The notes below the pieces were generated by a model. It saw only the letters and a list, made by a program, of their open reading frames with translations, was not told the DNA's origin and made no database searches. Both the position numbers and the translations under genes were made by a program. A stretch of 64,000 bases of DNA, taken from Sipunculus nudus. Taxonomy: Eukaryota; Annelida; Sipuncula; Golfingiida; Sipunculidae. The stretch's first letter is position 1. Each line of letters begins with the position of its first letter. The DNA is taken from NCBI GenBank assembly GCA_026874595.1, contig CM049320.1:4961464-5025463 (forward strand), written 5' to 3'. Below are positions 22,336-34,417 of the stretch, one piece after another.

Positions 22336-23448
22336 ACACAAAATGAAAGATGTACATGCAGGTGTTGAATGTGCTTGTTTGTATGTATATGTACATATAT
22401 TTGAATTTACATACATTTAAACAATTATAAATTTAATCATACAGGGTTTTATGAGGCACGCAGTTGTGCAGAGAGATTTTGTAAATTAAACAGACCATGC
22501 ATGTCAGTGTATCAAACTGTTTATCTACAGTGGAGACACCTATTGGACACTATGTGCTGCCCCTATATAGTTGGTCTTTGTGATAGCGTTCTGTCCTGCT
22601 GTGTGCCTGGTGGGACTCGTGCGGTGTTTCAGCAGCGTGGTATGGCATACAGGATGGAGTATATTACTTAGGTCTTTGCAGCTGAGAATAAAAGGTTTCA
22701 TATTTTCTACAAGTGTCCTGCCATTTATTTTTATGTCATAAATCAAGCAAAAATTATCAAATTTTGAACACCTGGACATGAAGGAATGTTGTTAGTGCAT
22801 CATAACAGCATTACCCCAGCCTGGGGAAGCAGATCCCAGGAAGTGAGAAATAATTTGTTTTAAAATGGCCTGATTTATCTGGAATCACGGCATCTACACT
22901 TGCTGCTTTCAGTGAATGATGACAATTTAATTAGGCCTTCACAGTCCCCAAACTGACCAAATGGATACACAAAATATATGTTGTCAGTTGTCCTGAAATT
23001 TGTACCCTGATTTACTGTGGGTTTAATTTTATGAATATTTAAATTGTCAGTGTTTCACAAGGGTTCCATTCTCACGATGTTGCCATGAAATACCATTAAC
23101 AGTTTGTACCCATTATTTTCTTATTCAATATGCAGATAAACCATTTTACGAGAACTCAAGGTAAAATAGATTGAAAAAACATAATTGTTCATTATTGGCA
23201 GATTATAAAAGACCTGATGTTATTCGTCAAATCAAACTTTTATATACAGATAATGTAAAATGTTATTGTTTATAGTATCAGTCTGTTGTGTTTCCACTTT
23301 GGACACCACTATAAGATAACTTACATGATATGCCGGTGACACTGTTGTGTTTGATCACCTGTAGAGCAGGGGTCATATTCACGAAAGTTCTATTTTCACC
23401 ATAATTTTCTTTCACGAATATCGCAAAATTTAACCCCTCACAAACAAA
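22336..23448. other. Downstream flank, nothing recognised
   Basis: AT-rich flank between the CCAAT cluster and the first repeat element. It contains the second candidate poly(A) hexamer at 22687. No gene is supported here. Confidence 0.4.
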
Positions 23449-24955
23449 ACAAGTGACCCATGGGTCATGACGCTCAGCTGACTGGGAAGAGATTCGTAAA
23501 AGGAAATTTTATAATCAATTTTATCATATCCTTCGAGCTATGGGGCCCTAAAGTACCCCCCAGAATAGTAAAAAATTTCATACAAAAACTTCAATATCTC
23601 ATTAACTACATCACTGATGGTCATGATTTTTGGCATACATATTAATCATGAGATGTTCCATCAGTTCCTGCAGACTGGTGGCGCCACCTGTATTTTTCGA
23701 TTTTTTACGAATTTTTTTCTCTATTTCTCTAAAAATGTGAACATATGTTAACAGGGCACAAATCGTAAAGACTGGACCTAGAATCTTCATTCTTGACACA
23801 GTGAGAGACCTATGAAAAGTCTCCATGGAAACCTGAAATTAGGTCTCTGTTACCCATATCCTTTGAGCTATGGTACTCCAAAGTACAGCTCAGAATAATG
23901 GAAAATTTGATACAAAAGCTGAAGTATCTGAACAGCTAATGCAGAGATCACCATAATTGTTTGCATGGATATTGATCATGGAGTGACACATCAGTTTTTG
24001 CAGACTGGCGGCACCACCTGTATTCAGGTTTTTTTACGAATTTTTTTCTCTATTTTTGAGACCTTTAAAGATATGAACATCTGTTAACAGGGCACAAATC
24101 ATAACAACTGGACCTAGAATCTTCATTCTTGACACACAGGGAGACCCATGAAAAGCCTCCATGGAGACCTGAAATTAGGTCTCTGTTTCCCATATCCTTT
24201 AAGCTGTATGGCTCCAAAATACCCCCGTTACAATGATTAAAGTGCACATTTAATTGTGTCGACAAAGTGGTGTATTGCTATGAAAGTGTGGATGTTTATC
24301 AGATAAGTAAATTCTTACTTCAGAAGAGTAAAAACTTCACCAGGTGTGAAATTGACTATTAATTCCAGTAATAAATTATAGCCGAGATAGTAATTAGCAC
24401 AATGATTTTGTTTGTCCCTCATTCAACCAACAGTGTGTATATTTTATTTGAAAAGATGTTTTTATTTTATCAAATTTACTGAATCTTTTATTTTATTTCG
24501 GTGAATAAAATTAAGCATGTACTGAAAATCTCAAATGTGCAAAACTTTTAAATAGTGATTCAAGGAATAATCTTGTAGATGCCGTGTTGTGGCATTATTT
24601 TCTTTTAATTTCAGTTTAAACATTTGTGATTTAAAAATAATAAAATATATGTGTATGCATAATATGAACCAATATGAGCTACACTCTGGAAAAATAATGA
24701 TTGCAACTTAGAATTCTAATATTTTAACTCATATTTTTAGTTTTTAGCTCAGCTGACTATAAGTCATCTGAGCTATAGTCGTGGTCCTTTGTCCTTTGTC
24801 CGTCCGTTAACAGGGCACGTTTTAAAACCGTTTGACCTACAAATCCTAAACTTTGCATACCATTAGATATCCCCAAAATCTCCTACCATACTGAAAATTG
24901 GGTCATTAGGACTTTGTTCCTTCGAGGTATTAAGGAAAACCTCTGTTTTCCATTA
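23449..24955. mobile_element. Truncated and nested Helentron-like fragments
   Basis: A plus-oriented 5' terminus (aacaagtgacccatgggtca, from 23449) leads into two units bearing the GGTGGCGCCACC-type palindrome (about 23680 and 24005) and then breaks off near 24236. The sequence at 24237-24690 is a reverse-complement relative of about 44850-45060. A minus-oriented 3' hairpin terminus starts at 24747 and is cut off at 24955 where the next element begins. This is a pile-up of partial copies. Confidence 0.55.
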
Positions 24956-27900
24956 ACAAGTGACCCATGGGTCATGACGCTCAGCTGACTGGGAAGAGAT
25001 TCGCTAAAGGAAATTTTATCATCAGAATGGTAGTATATACCCATTCAACTGAAGCATCAAACAGATTAACCAACAGGCCAAGATTTAGTCTGTATTTATA
25101 TATCTCAAAAATAGAGAAAAAATGTGTAAACTTTAAAAACTAGAATACGGGTAGCCGACAAGTGACTACGTGTATCCGCCAAAATCAGAGTGGAACGGTT
25201 GAAGTGAGGCATGGATTGAGTGGCAAGGGGAAATAGAGTAAGGGATGTTGCATATTAGCATGGATGTCTGCAGCCTAAATGTGTATGTAGGTTGTGCCAC
25301 CTACCACAAATCCAGAAAGCTGTATAAGTTGTATACATATGCAAAATTTTAGGCAGAAAAGTCAAACCACTACATGTATATGAGTGATTTTAGCCGACGG
25401 CAGACAAACAGACAGATGCTGTGCAAAAATGGTTGCAGGTGGCCCCTCCAGTTTTGTGTATGATAAAGATCTATGTGAGATCTATACACATGGAAAATTT
25501 TGGCCCAATCGTTCAAACATTCCCGAGATATGAGCTCGGATGTCTGCAGCATAAACTAGAATGTAGGTGGCGCCACCTGTCATTAAATCAAGAAAGCTAT
25601 CCAGGATGTATAAAACTGCAAAATTTTAGGCAGATATGTCAAACCACTGCCGAGATATGAGTGACATTATCCCACAGCAGAAAACAGACAGACGCTGTGC
25701 AAAAATGGTTGCAGGTGGCGCCACCAGTTTTGCGTATGATAAAGAGCTATGTGATATCTATACACATGCAAAATTTTGACCCAATCGGTCAAACGGTTCC
25801 TAAGATATGAGCTTGGATGTGATCAGCGTGAACGTGAATGTAGGTGGCGCCATCTGTCATAAAATCAAGAAAGCTATCCTGGATGTATATGCATGCTGAA
25901 TTTCAGGTGAATTAGTCAATTCACTGCAGAGATATGAGTGATTTTAACCCATGGCAGATGAACAGATGGACACTGTGCAAACATGGTTACAGGTGGCGCC
26001 ACCATTTTTGTGTATGTTATAAAGCAATCCAAGGGCTACATTTGTATAAATTTTATTGCCTGATTGGTCAAACGGTTCCCGAGATATGAGGGTTTATGTG
26101 TGGATCAGACGCACAAATGGACGCTGGAGAGAGGGGAAAGGTCAGAGGTCAACACAAATTGGTTAGGCACTAGTTCACATATGACTTGATAATTGGTGTA
26201 AGTTTCGGAAAAATCGGTCCATTTTTCTCAGAGGAGCTCTCTGGAAACAAACGTGGCGGCGGCGGAGGAACCCAGTCAAAAACATAGTATCTGCAAAACT
26301 TCGTTTTGGAGGATACAAAAATACAGGTGGCTCCACCAGTCTGCAGAAACTAATAAAAACACTTAATGGTCAATATCCATGCAAAGAATCATGGTGATCT
26401 CTGCATTAGTTGTTCAGATACTTCAGCTTTTGTATCAAATTGTCAATTATTCTGAGGGATACTTCAGAGTCCTATAGCTTGAAGGATATGGGTAACAGAG
26501 ACCTAATTTCAAGTTTCCACAGGCACTCTTCATGGGCCTCCTTGTATGACAAGAATGAAGTTTCTAGGTCCAGTTGTTGCAATTTGTACCCTGTTGACAG
26601 ATAACCGCATCTATAAAGGTCTCAAAAAAAGAGAAAAAAAATTCGTAAAAATTTGAAAAAAATAGAGGTGGCGCACCCAGTCTGCAGAAACTGATGGAAC
26701 AGCTCATGATCCATATGTATGCCGAAAATCATGACCATCAGTGTTGTAGTTATTGAGATATTGAAGATTTTGTATGAAATTTTTGACTACTATGGGGGGT
26801 ACTTTGGGGCCCCATAGCTCTAGGGTTGGGTAACAAAGACCTAATTTCTGGTTTCCATGGAGACTTCATAGGTCTCTCAGTGTTTCGAGAATGAAGATTC
26901 TAGGTCCAGTTGTTACGATTTGTGCCACGCTAACAGATGACAGCATCCTTAAAGGTCTCAAAAATAGAGGAAAAAATCCTAAAAAAAAACCCCGAACAAA
27001 TACAGGTTGTGCCACCAGTCTGCAAGAACTGATGAAACACCTCTTGATCAATATGTATGCCAAAAATCATGACCATCAGTGAAGTAGTTATTGAGATATT
27101 GAAGTTTTTGTATGAAATTTTTGACTACTCTGGGGGGTACTTTGGGGCCCCATATCTCGATGGATATGGGTAACAGAGACCTAATTTCTGGTTTCCATGG
27201 AGACTTTTCATAGGTCTTTCAGTGTGTCAAGAATGAAGATTCTAGGTGCAGTCGTTACGATGTATGCGACGTTAACAGATGACAGCATCCTTAAAGGTCT
27301 AAAAATAGAGGAAGAAATCGTAAAAAAATCAAACAATAAAGGTGGCGCCACCAGTCTGCAGGGACTGATGATACATCTCATGATCAATATGTATGCCGAA
27401 TATTATGACCATCAGTGATGTAGTTATTGAGATATTGAAGTTTTTGTATGAAATTTTTGACTACTCTGGGGGGGGGGGGGGGTACTTTGGGGCCAATAGC
27501 TCAAATGATATGGGTAACAGAGACCTTATTTCAGGTTTCCATGGAGACTTTTCATAGGTCTCTCACTGTGTCAAGAATGAAGATTCTAGGTCCAGTCTTA
27601 ACAATTTGTGCCCTGTTAACAGATGTCAACATTTTTAAAGACCTCAAAAACAGAGAAAACAATTCGTAAAGAATCGAAAAATACAGGTGGCACCACCAGT
27701 CTGCAGAAACTGATGAAACATCCCATGATCAATATGTATGCCAAAAATCATGACCATCAGTGATGTAGTTACTGAGATATTGAAGATTTTGTATTTTTTT
27801 TTTTACTATTCTAAGGGGGTACTTTGGGGCCCCATAACTTGAAGGATATGGGTAACAGAGACCTTATTTCTGGTTTCCCTGGAGACTTTTCATAGGGCTC

Positions 27901-28258
27901 TCAATGTGTCAAGAATGAAGATTCTAGGTCCAGCCTTTACGATTTGTGCCCTGTTAACAGATGTTCACATTTTAAAAGGTCTCAAAAATAAAGAAAAAAA
28001 TTCGTAAAAAATCGAAAAATACAGGTGGCGCCACCAGTCTGCAAGAACTGATGGAACATCTCATGATCTATATGTATGCCAAAAATCATGACCATCAGTG
28101 GTGCAGTTAATGAGATCTTGAAGTTTTTGTATGAAATTTTTGACTATTCTGGGGGGGGGGGGGGTAGTTTGGGGCCCCATAGCTCGAAGGATATGGGTAA
28201 CAGAGACCTCATTTCTGGTTTCGCTATAGCTCAGATGACTTACAGTCAGCTGAGCTAA
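24956..28258 (+). mobile_element. Helentron-like element with two kinds of tandem units
   Basis: The 5' end aacaagtgacccatgggtca at 24956 and the 3' end with hairpin and GTCAGCTGAGCTAA at about 28245-28258 give a 3.3-kb element. The left part (25240-26100) has shorter diverged units with ggtggcgccacctgtc- or ccag-type strings; the right part (26320-28200) has six units of about 340 bp, each with CCACCAGTCTGCA and a strongly conserved gattctaggtccagt. Poly-G runs at 27470 and 28151. No transposase ORF. Confidence 0.65.
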
Positions 28259-29508
28259 AAAACCCCAGTTCTTTGAATAAAATCATGTACAACCAGAAAG
28301 GAATCCGAGACCACAACCTCTGCCCGAATCCTGATCAAACTTGACTGCTTACACAGCCACACAGAATAAGTTTTACAGTTCACCAACTCTGAAGTTTGAT
28401 CACAGTTCAGCTCTAGAACAAATGTGACCCCTAATACCAGTGAATGGCTCTGGCTCTTTGCTGGAATAAACAAACTTCTTCATCTCACAATAATTAAGGA
28501 TTCTTAATTTAATTTAAAACATGTTGATTTAGATTGCATCCAAAATTTAATGGATTATTCCTTTGGTGTATCCCTAATCCTCCTGAAAATTTTGTTAAAG
28601 CCGTTCTTAAAATTTGGTTGATTTCAAACCTGGCTAGACATATGCATTCTTATGAATGCAGGCCTCTGCCATGTGGGTGCTCCTTACTTTTGGATACTCT
28701 ACAACCTGTGTTTGCATTCACTTATCGGGCCCATATTCCCAGGTTCATTGTAGCATAAGTTCTCCAACTAGTGTTTGCATTCACTTATTGGCCCATATTC
28801 CAATGTTCAATCAGGCATATGTGACTGCACATTTGTGAATATACCTGGCAGTCCTTCCTGGATATGGATCATGAGCCAGACCCACACCAAAATCGAATTG
28901 ATTCTTCATCCATGCTTTGATCCCATTTAATATGCATGTATTTTGCCTGGAATCTACCTTGGACAAGATATTTATATTGGTTGATAATTCTGATGAGTTT
29001 CATCAAAATCTGTTAAAATACCTGGTGAGTTATAGTGGTGACCTCTGAGCTTATTAGATCTATGTTGATTTTGCCAAGAACTTATTAGGTGAGTTTCAGG
29101 AAAATCCTTCAGAATTTTTGTGAGTCATCACTGCACCACCGGAGTAGGGTGACCTCTGACTTTGTCAAACTTCAGCCAGATTTTAGATTGGTTAATATTT
29201 CTGCTGAGTTTCATAATTATCCAGCATATTCTTGCTGGAGACAACACAAAGAATCCTTGTGACCTCTGACCTCATTAAATATGCGTGGAGTGTGCCAAGA
29301 AAAAAATCTAGGCAAAATAATCTCTTGGTTAGAAGTTAAAAATAAAATTTAAAAAAAGTTTTTCTTTCTTTAAGCATTTGGAAAGACAAAAAAGACAACT
29401 GATGATATGCCATAGAATTCACTCACAGGCCAGGTAAAAAGATGTATGGAAAATTACAGCAACAAAGTTGGAGCCTTGCCATATAATATACACATATACT
29501 CTAAATTA
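28259..29508. other. Intergenic region between the convergent genes
   Basis: It holds a 63-bp imperfect duplication (about 28700-28745 and 28763-28808, gtgtttgcattcacttat) and a diverged repeat at 28860-29330 with tgacctctgacctcattaaa strings, which is an inverted relative of 11105-12205. No gene is supported. Confidence 0.45.
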
Positions 29509-32500
29509 ATAAAAGACAGAAACTTTATGAGGACAAGTTTATTAACAGTTATTACCAATTTCTTATTTATTAATATTATGAATGATTTAAACTGAAAATA
29601 CAGAATTCATTCACAACTCTAGTGCTACAAGCAAATACCACGGAGGTGTCAGTTGCATCGGAGTTGATATAACACTTGCCCGTAATCACAGCAGTTTTAT
29701 CACTATCAAAGGAAGTCCCAGTTCTGTGTTTTCTGAAATTATGCGACTAAACACAAATATCATGTTGCATATAAAATAGAGAAGACTCTTTCCTGAAAAC
29801 ACTTATTTTTTTTAAATTCATTTTTTAAGTCATGCACATTAAAAATCCTTATTACCAAAACCTTATATTGCAAGATTTCAAAATGTGTTATTATTAATTT
29901 AATAAAATTGCACTTCTATTGCAAAAAAATCAGGATTATGAAAGGCAGAATTTTAGGGTGTGAAAACCATCATGCTGCACGATCCCTTACCATCCCTGTT
30001 CTACTGAAACACTCAATAAACATGCATACAGTTGCATTAAATTGAAATAAAACCCAATTAGCCACATTCATTCAAAACTACTTAACATTACAAAATCCAA
30101 ATATCACAAAAAAGTGCATGCTTTCTTGAAAATTCTGATTTTACACAGCCTCTGATGTGTTATAAAATGCAGATATTGCCAAATTTTTAACAGTGCATCA
30201 TGGCTTTACAAAAACACGAATACATCCCTGACCCATGACCACTTCAGTCTTGCAAATCTTGCAAACAGTGTAGTTTTGTTTTGTTAAAACTCCCTAGATT
30301 TGTTCAGTTTGAATATAAAGATACGGAAAATGCTGATTATCATACAGACGAATTCAAGCTACTTTACCATTTGGTATATACAAATAGGTGCTTAAGCAGG
30401 ATTACACAGCTGCCAACCTGGTCACCATGAACGGTCAGGAATTGTGGGGTATTGGCCAAAGAAACCAAGATTTGGTGTTGATCCTAATAAAACAGGTCCA
30501 GCAGCATTGTATGGCCTTGGTAGAGGTGTGCACTTGCTCTCTACTTAGTGTCATTCTAGTTACACTGGCAATAACAATACATAGTACAGGCAAATGAACA
30601 TTAATTTTGCAAAGGTAGCCCAAGTTTGAATATTTAATTAAAATAAATCAATGTAATCAGCTGGTCAAATTAATTAAGGTAGATGCCCTTCAGATCTAGT
30701 AGGAAAATGTTCTGACAAAAATATACAATAGAACTCGATTACATGAATATAGTCTTTAATATCTTCACAATAATCTCTGTTCCTTCTATATATACAATCT
30801 CATAATACCCATCCAACCTACAGCTCTGTGAAGCATTTTTAATACTTTCAGGTGAATATGAATAAGTAAATATGTGCACCCTTTGATCAATGTACAAGAT
30901 TTTAACAGAAAAAAGTAAAATATTTGTAGCATTTTACATTTGGCATCCAAAGCATTTTTATTTTTTACTGAAAGTAGATATTTTCTATGAAAAACATCCC
31001 AGTATTTGTGTTAGATAGATTTCCAGGTTAAACATTATATATGCATCTTCGAGCTACCCCTGCTCTCTGTTACTTCACCTACCAGTAAGCTCAACACAAG
31101 AGACTTACTATCCCTCTCCTGCTCCAAATGCAAAACAATCTGACAACAGTTTGATCCAAATTAAGCATTCACACCTAAAGTGTTTTCTATCCAACTCATC
31201 CAGAACTTTTTAATTCTGCTCAGCTGGTGGTTTCAAAACATTTCCAGCACACATCATTCAAAGTTTTCACTTTTCCAATGAAAAGGCATTTATACAGGTT
31301 TGCCTATCCATGGTAAAATTTACCTTTCTGCCATAGATGCATCCTACCATCATATCAAACTTGAAGTCACATTCTGCTCACGCAGTGTAAACCTGACTCT
31401 GCCATCTTACAGGCCATCCTACATGCACACTTGCATACAATAAAGAACAAAGTAACTTAGTTATCCCAAAAACACAATTGTGCAATGACAAAACAGGAAA
31501 ATATAGGATGAGGGCCTAAATGCCTGAAAGTATAAGAATTTCATAAAAGACCATTTTATACACATTACCCTAATAAGGACTGTACCGCGTTCATGTCAGG
31601 ATAGTTATTTAACACCATGTTACCATTATACTGCATATTATTTATAAACAAATTTTGTATCACTGATCCACACAGAGACATCTATGGCAGTGACAGTGAA
31701 TTTCATAAGACTGTTAAAAGCACATATATATATATATATATGAATGAGACTAAGGATCAATGAGATGCAGAGGATACAAGTCTACAAAAGAGACAGTCAA
31801 TTTTAAGCATAAAACAGATCTCATGCAAATTCATGCACACAAATTAGAGTCATAACCATTTTAATATATAAAGTCCCTACTCTCTTTTAATATAAATAAA
31901 TATTACATTTTCTAAATTAATTTTGATTCAATTTTGACCTCTGAAATTAGAGTCCAGCTATATTAAAACTTACAACACTAAATAATATGCATAAAACCGA
32001 TCTTTAACAATCAATATTTTACAAAATCAATTCAAAAGCACTGGAAGAAAAGATATACTGTACAACATAACAAAGTCTCTAACAGTGTCTTAGAATCCAT
32101 ACTTTGGTGTCAAATCAACAAACACAAACACACACATTTAACTGAAATGGTTATGAGTTGCCCTTTGGTAATGCAAATGTTACAAATATCAACACGGTTT
32201 AAAACTATAACTATACTGGATAACGATGATTTGTGATTTTTCCTGTAAATTTGTTATTTTCTGTTACATTGTGAAGACTAACAACTCAGCACTGCTTAAA
32301 TGCTTACCCAAGTTTGGTCTTTCCTGAATACTGGCAAAATTCCACAAATACAAATACACTAAAATATATCTAATCCACATCACACCACACAAATTGGTAT
32401 TTTCACAAAGAACTCCATAGGAAACACATCTGATATGTTCTATATAAATACTTTCAATTTAAAGATAAACCTGAATGACTGAAGATGTCTTAAGCCCTCG

Positions 32501-34240
32501 GAGCGCTCCAGTTGGATGGGTCTGGGACCTGTTCCCTGGGTGCTCCCTAGGCATTAAGATAAACCTGTAAAAGGCTTTTTTCCTATCCCCCCCCCCCCCC
32601 ACCAAAGTAGACTTTTTGATTATAAGGATCTCCAAGTACAATTCCAACCAGATAATACCTGGGAGAACACTTAAGCATTATTTCTTTTATGAATAAGTTT
32701 CCAAAGAAGAAACAACCAGCAAAACTGAGGCAGTGTAACATTATCAAGATAGTAAAAGAGAAATAACAGGTAATATGAATGTAAATATACATATACTCAT
32801 GAATATTCATCAAACTCAACAGTTCTCTCAGTGAATATGTACACCCATACCACACACATTTATATACCGGTACACTGTGAACACTGTTTGACAAGACAGA
32901 GGACCATATTATCAAGAATTTCTAGGACTGACATTTAATTTGTAAATTAAAACACATTACATAGAAATATAAACCTTCTTTAATTAGGAACTATTAATTT
33001 TGTGTACCTCCAATTTACAGACAAATATATATTTTAAATATTCTTAATTGTGAAATCTACCTACTATGGACAGGTTATGACCATATTGGTCAACAACGGT
33101 TTTAGAAATTCAACAAGACACTCCAGAGTTCAAAATATGGAGCGTCTCCAATTTATATGCAAACACTGTGCCAACATTAACAAAAGGCAGTGACTTGTAT
33201 GTGCACAGAAGTTTTTGTGTGTATGTGTGTTAGTGTCTAGTGTAAACAGTGTTTGCAGACAACAAGAAACAACAAACTACAAAGTTGACAATATTCAGTT
33301 GTAGACTCGAACTCTGCTCAATACTGTCACTGTCATACTCCATCCAAACAAAGAGAGAGGAACCTATGTTAACTTTTTATGGCCAACAGACTGGCTCCAT
33401 GCTATATTATTGTTCTCTCTAACATGGACACAGATTTGGTCTCAGATGAAGTGTTTGGAAAAGTTCTAAAATATTATGTTTCCCTGTCTCTATGATTAGC
33501 TTGTGCTTGACAGTTTCATTTTGGGCAGGGTATCAGTCTAAATGAGCTATAATGCATAGGCACATATGACAATCACAGCATTGGACCCATAAGTGTATAT
33601 AATAATTCTGCTTGCACATGACAGTAGACTGTCACCCTGCTCATGAATATTCATCTTCCTACCAGCCAGGTCTCTAACTTGGTTCTTTAAAGACCTTTCT
33701 TCAGCCCACCTCCTAGCCTGCTATTTTGAACAGGCTGACATGTGTTTGGCCAAAAATATAAGGGCCAATCAAATCCATGGTTACAATATTAAACAGTATC
33801 TTTAATTAAAAGTATTCATATGCCTCATCAACAAGAACAAATGCACTGAAAATCCCCAGGTTTACTAGCCTTTATATGACTGGTCAGATTCTCCATAATG
33901 TCTCCCATTGGCGGATGATTTAAAAATAGTTTCCTTGCCACATAGACAGAGTGTATGTGAGCCAGCTGATTGGTTGGTTCAATTGTCTTGTTAATAATTC
34001 ATAAAACAGCACTTTCAGGGGCTCTTTGAATAAAGGCCTAACAAGCTTGAGATCTGGCTGCCAGGAAGATGATATAAGTAAGGAATATTGCATCAAAACA
34101 CAACATTTGCAGCAGACTTTCTCTCATCTTATAACTATCTAAACACTGCTGAAGTCTTGCAACCAGCAGTTAACATTTGGTGGAACTCATTTGTGACCCC
34201 GACCTTTCATCTTTGGAATAAAGTGTGCTCCCGAGAAAAC
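29509..34240 (-). other. Possible very long 3' UTR of the SDF4-like gene
   Basis: The 4.7 kb downstream of the SDF4 stop is nearly free of the dispersed repeats found elsewhere in the window and contains no supported ORF. On the minus strand a single clean AATAAA lies at 29538-29543, followed by a T-rich stretch, a plausible poly(A) signal just before repeats resume. A (TA)n tract lies at 31722-31740 and a C-run at 32587-32600. That it is transcribed as one UTR is inference. Confidence 0.4.
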
Positions 34241-34417
34241 TCAAAATTCATCATGGAAATTACGTGCTGTATCTACCATCTTGCTTCCCAAGAAGAGATC
34301 TTTGTTTTCTAAAACTTCCGCCAAAGAAAGTTTATTGTCTTTGTTTATATCTGCCATCTGGACTAAATTTTTGGCCTCAGATTTTGCCAAGTTGGGATTT
34401 TGGGGATCCACATATTT
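34241..34417 (-). CDS. SDF4: SDF4-like exon 6: EF-hand 6 and HDEF end
   Basis: Acceptor ccatttcag at 34418; stop TGA at 34241-34243. It encodes KYVDPQNPNLAKSEAKNLVQ, then loop DINKDNKLSLAE, and ends GSKMVDTARNFHDEF. The last four residues differ from the HEEF of human Cab45 and equal the HDEF retention-type end of calumenin; overall similarity is to Cab45. Confidence 0.94.
   Translation of the reverse strand, partial: KYVDPQNPNLAKSEAKNLVQMADINKDNKLSLAEVLENKDLFLGSKMVDTARNFHDEF

Noticed and set aside
25160-28250. Many 60-80 residue ORFs with METFHRSL/SRMKILGP peptides
   Set aside because: They repeat with the approximately 340-bp element units and are interrupted by frameshifts between units; they are element non-coding repeats, not a gene family.
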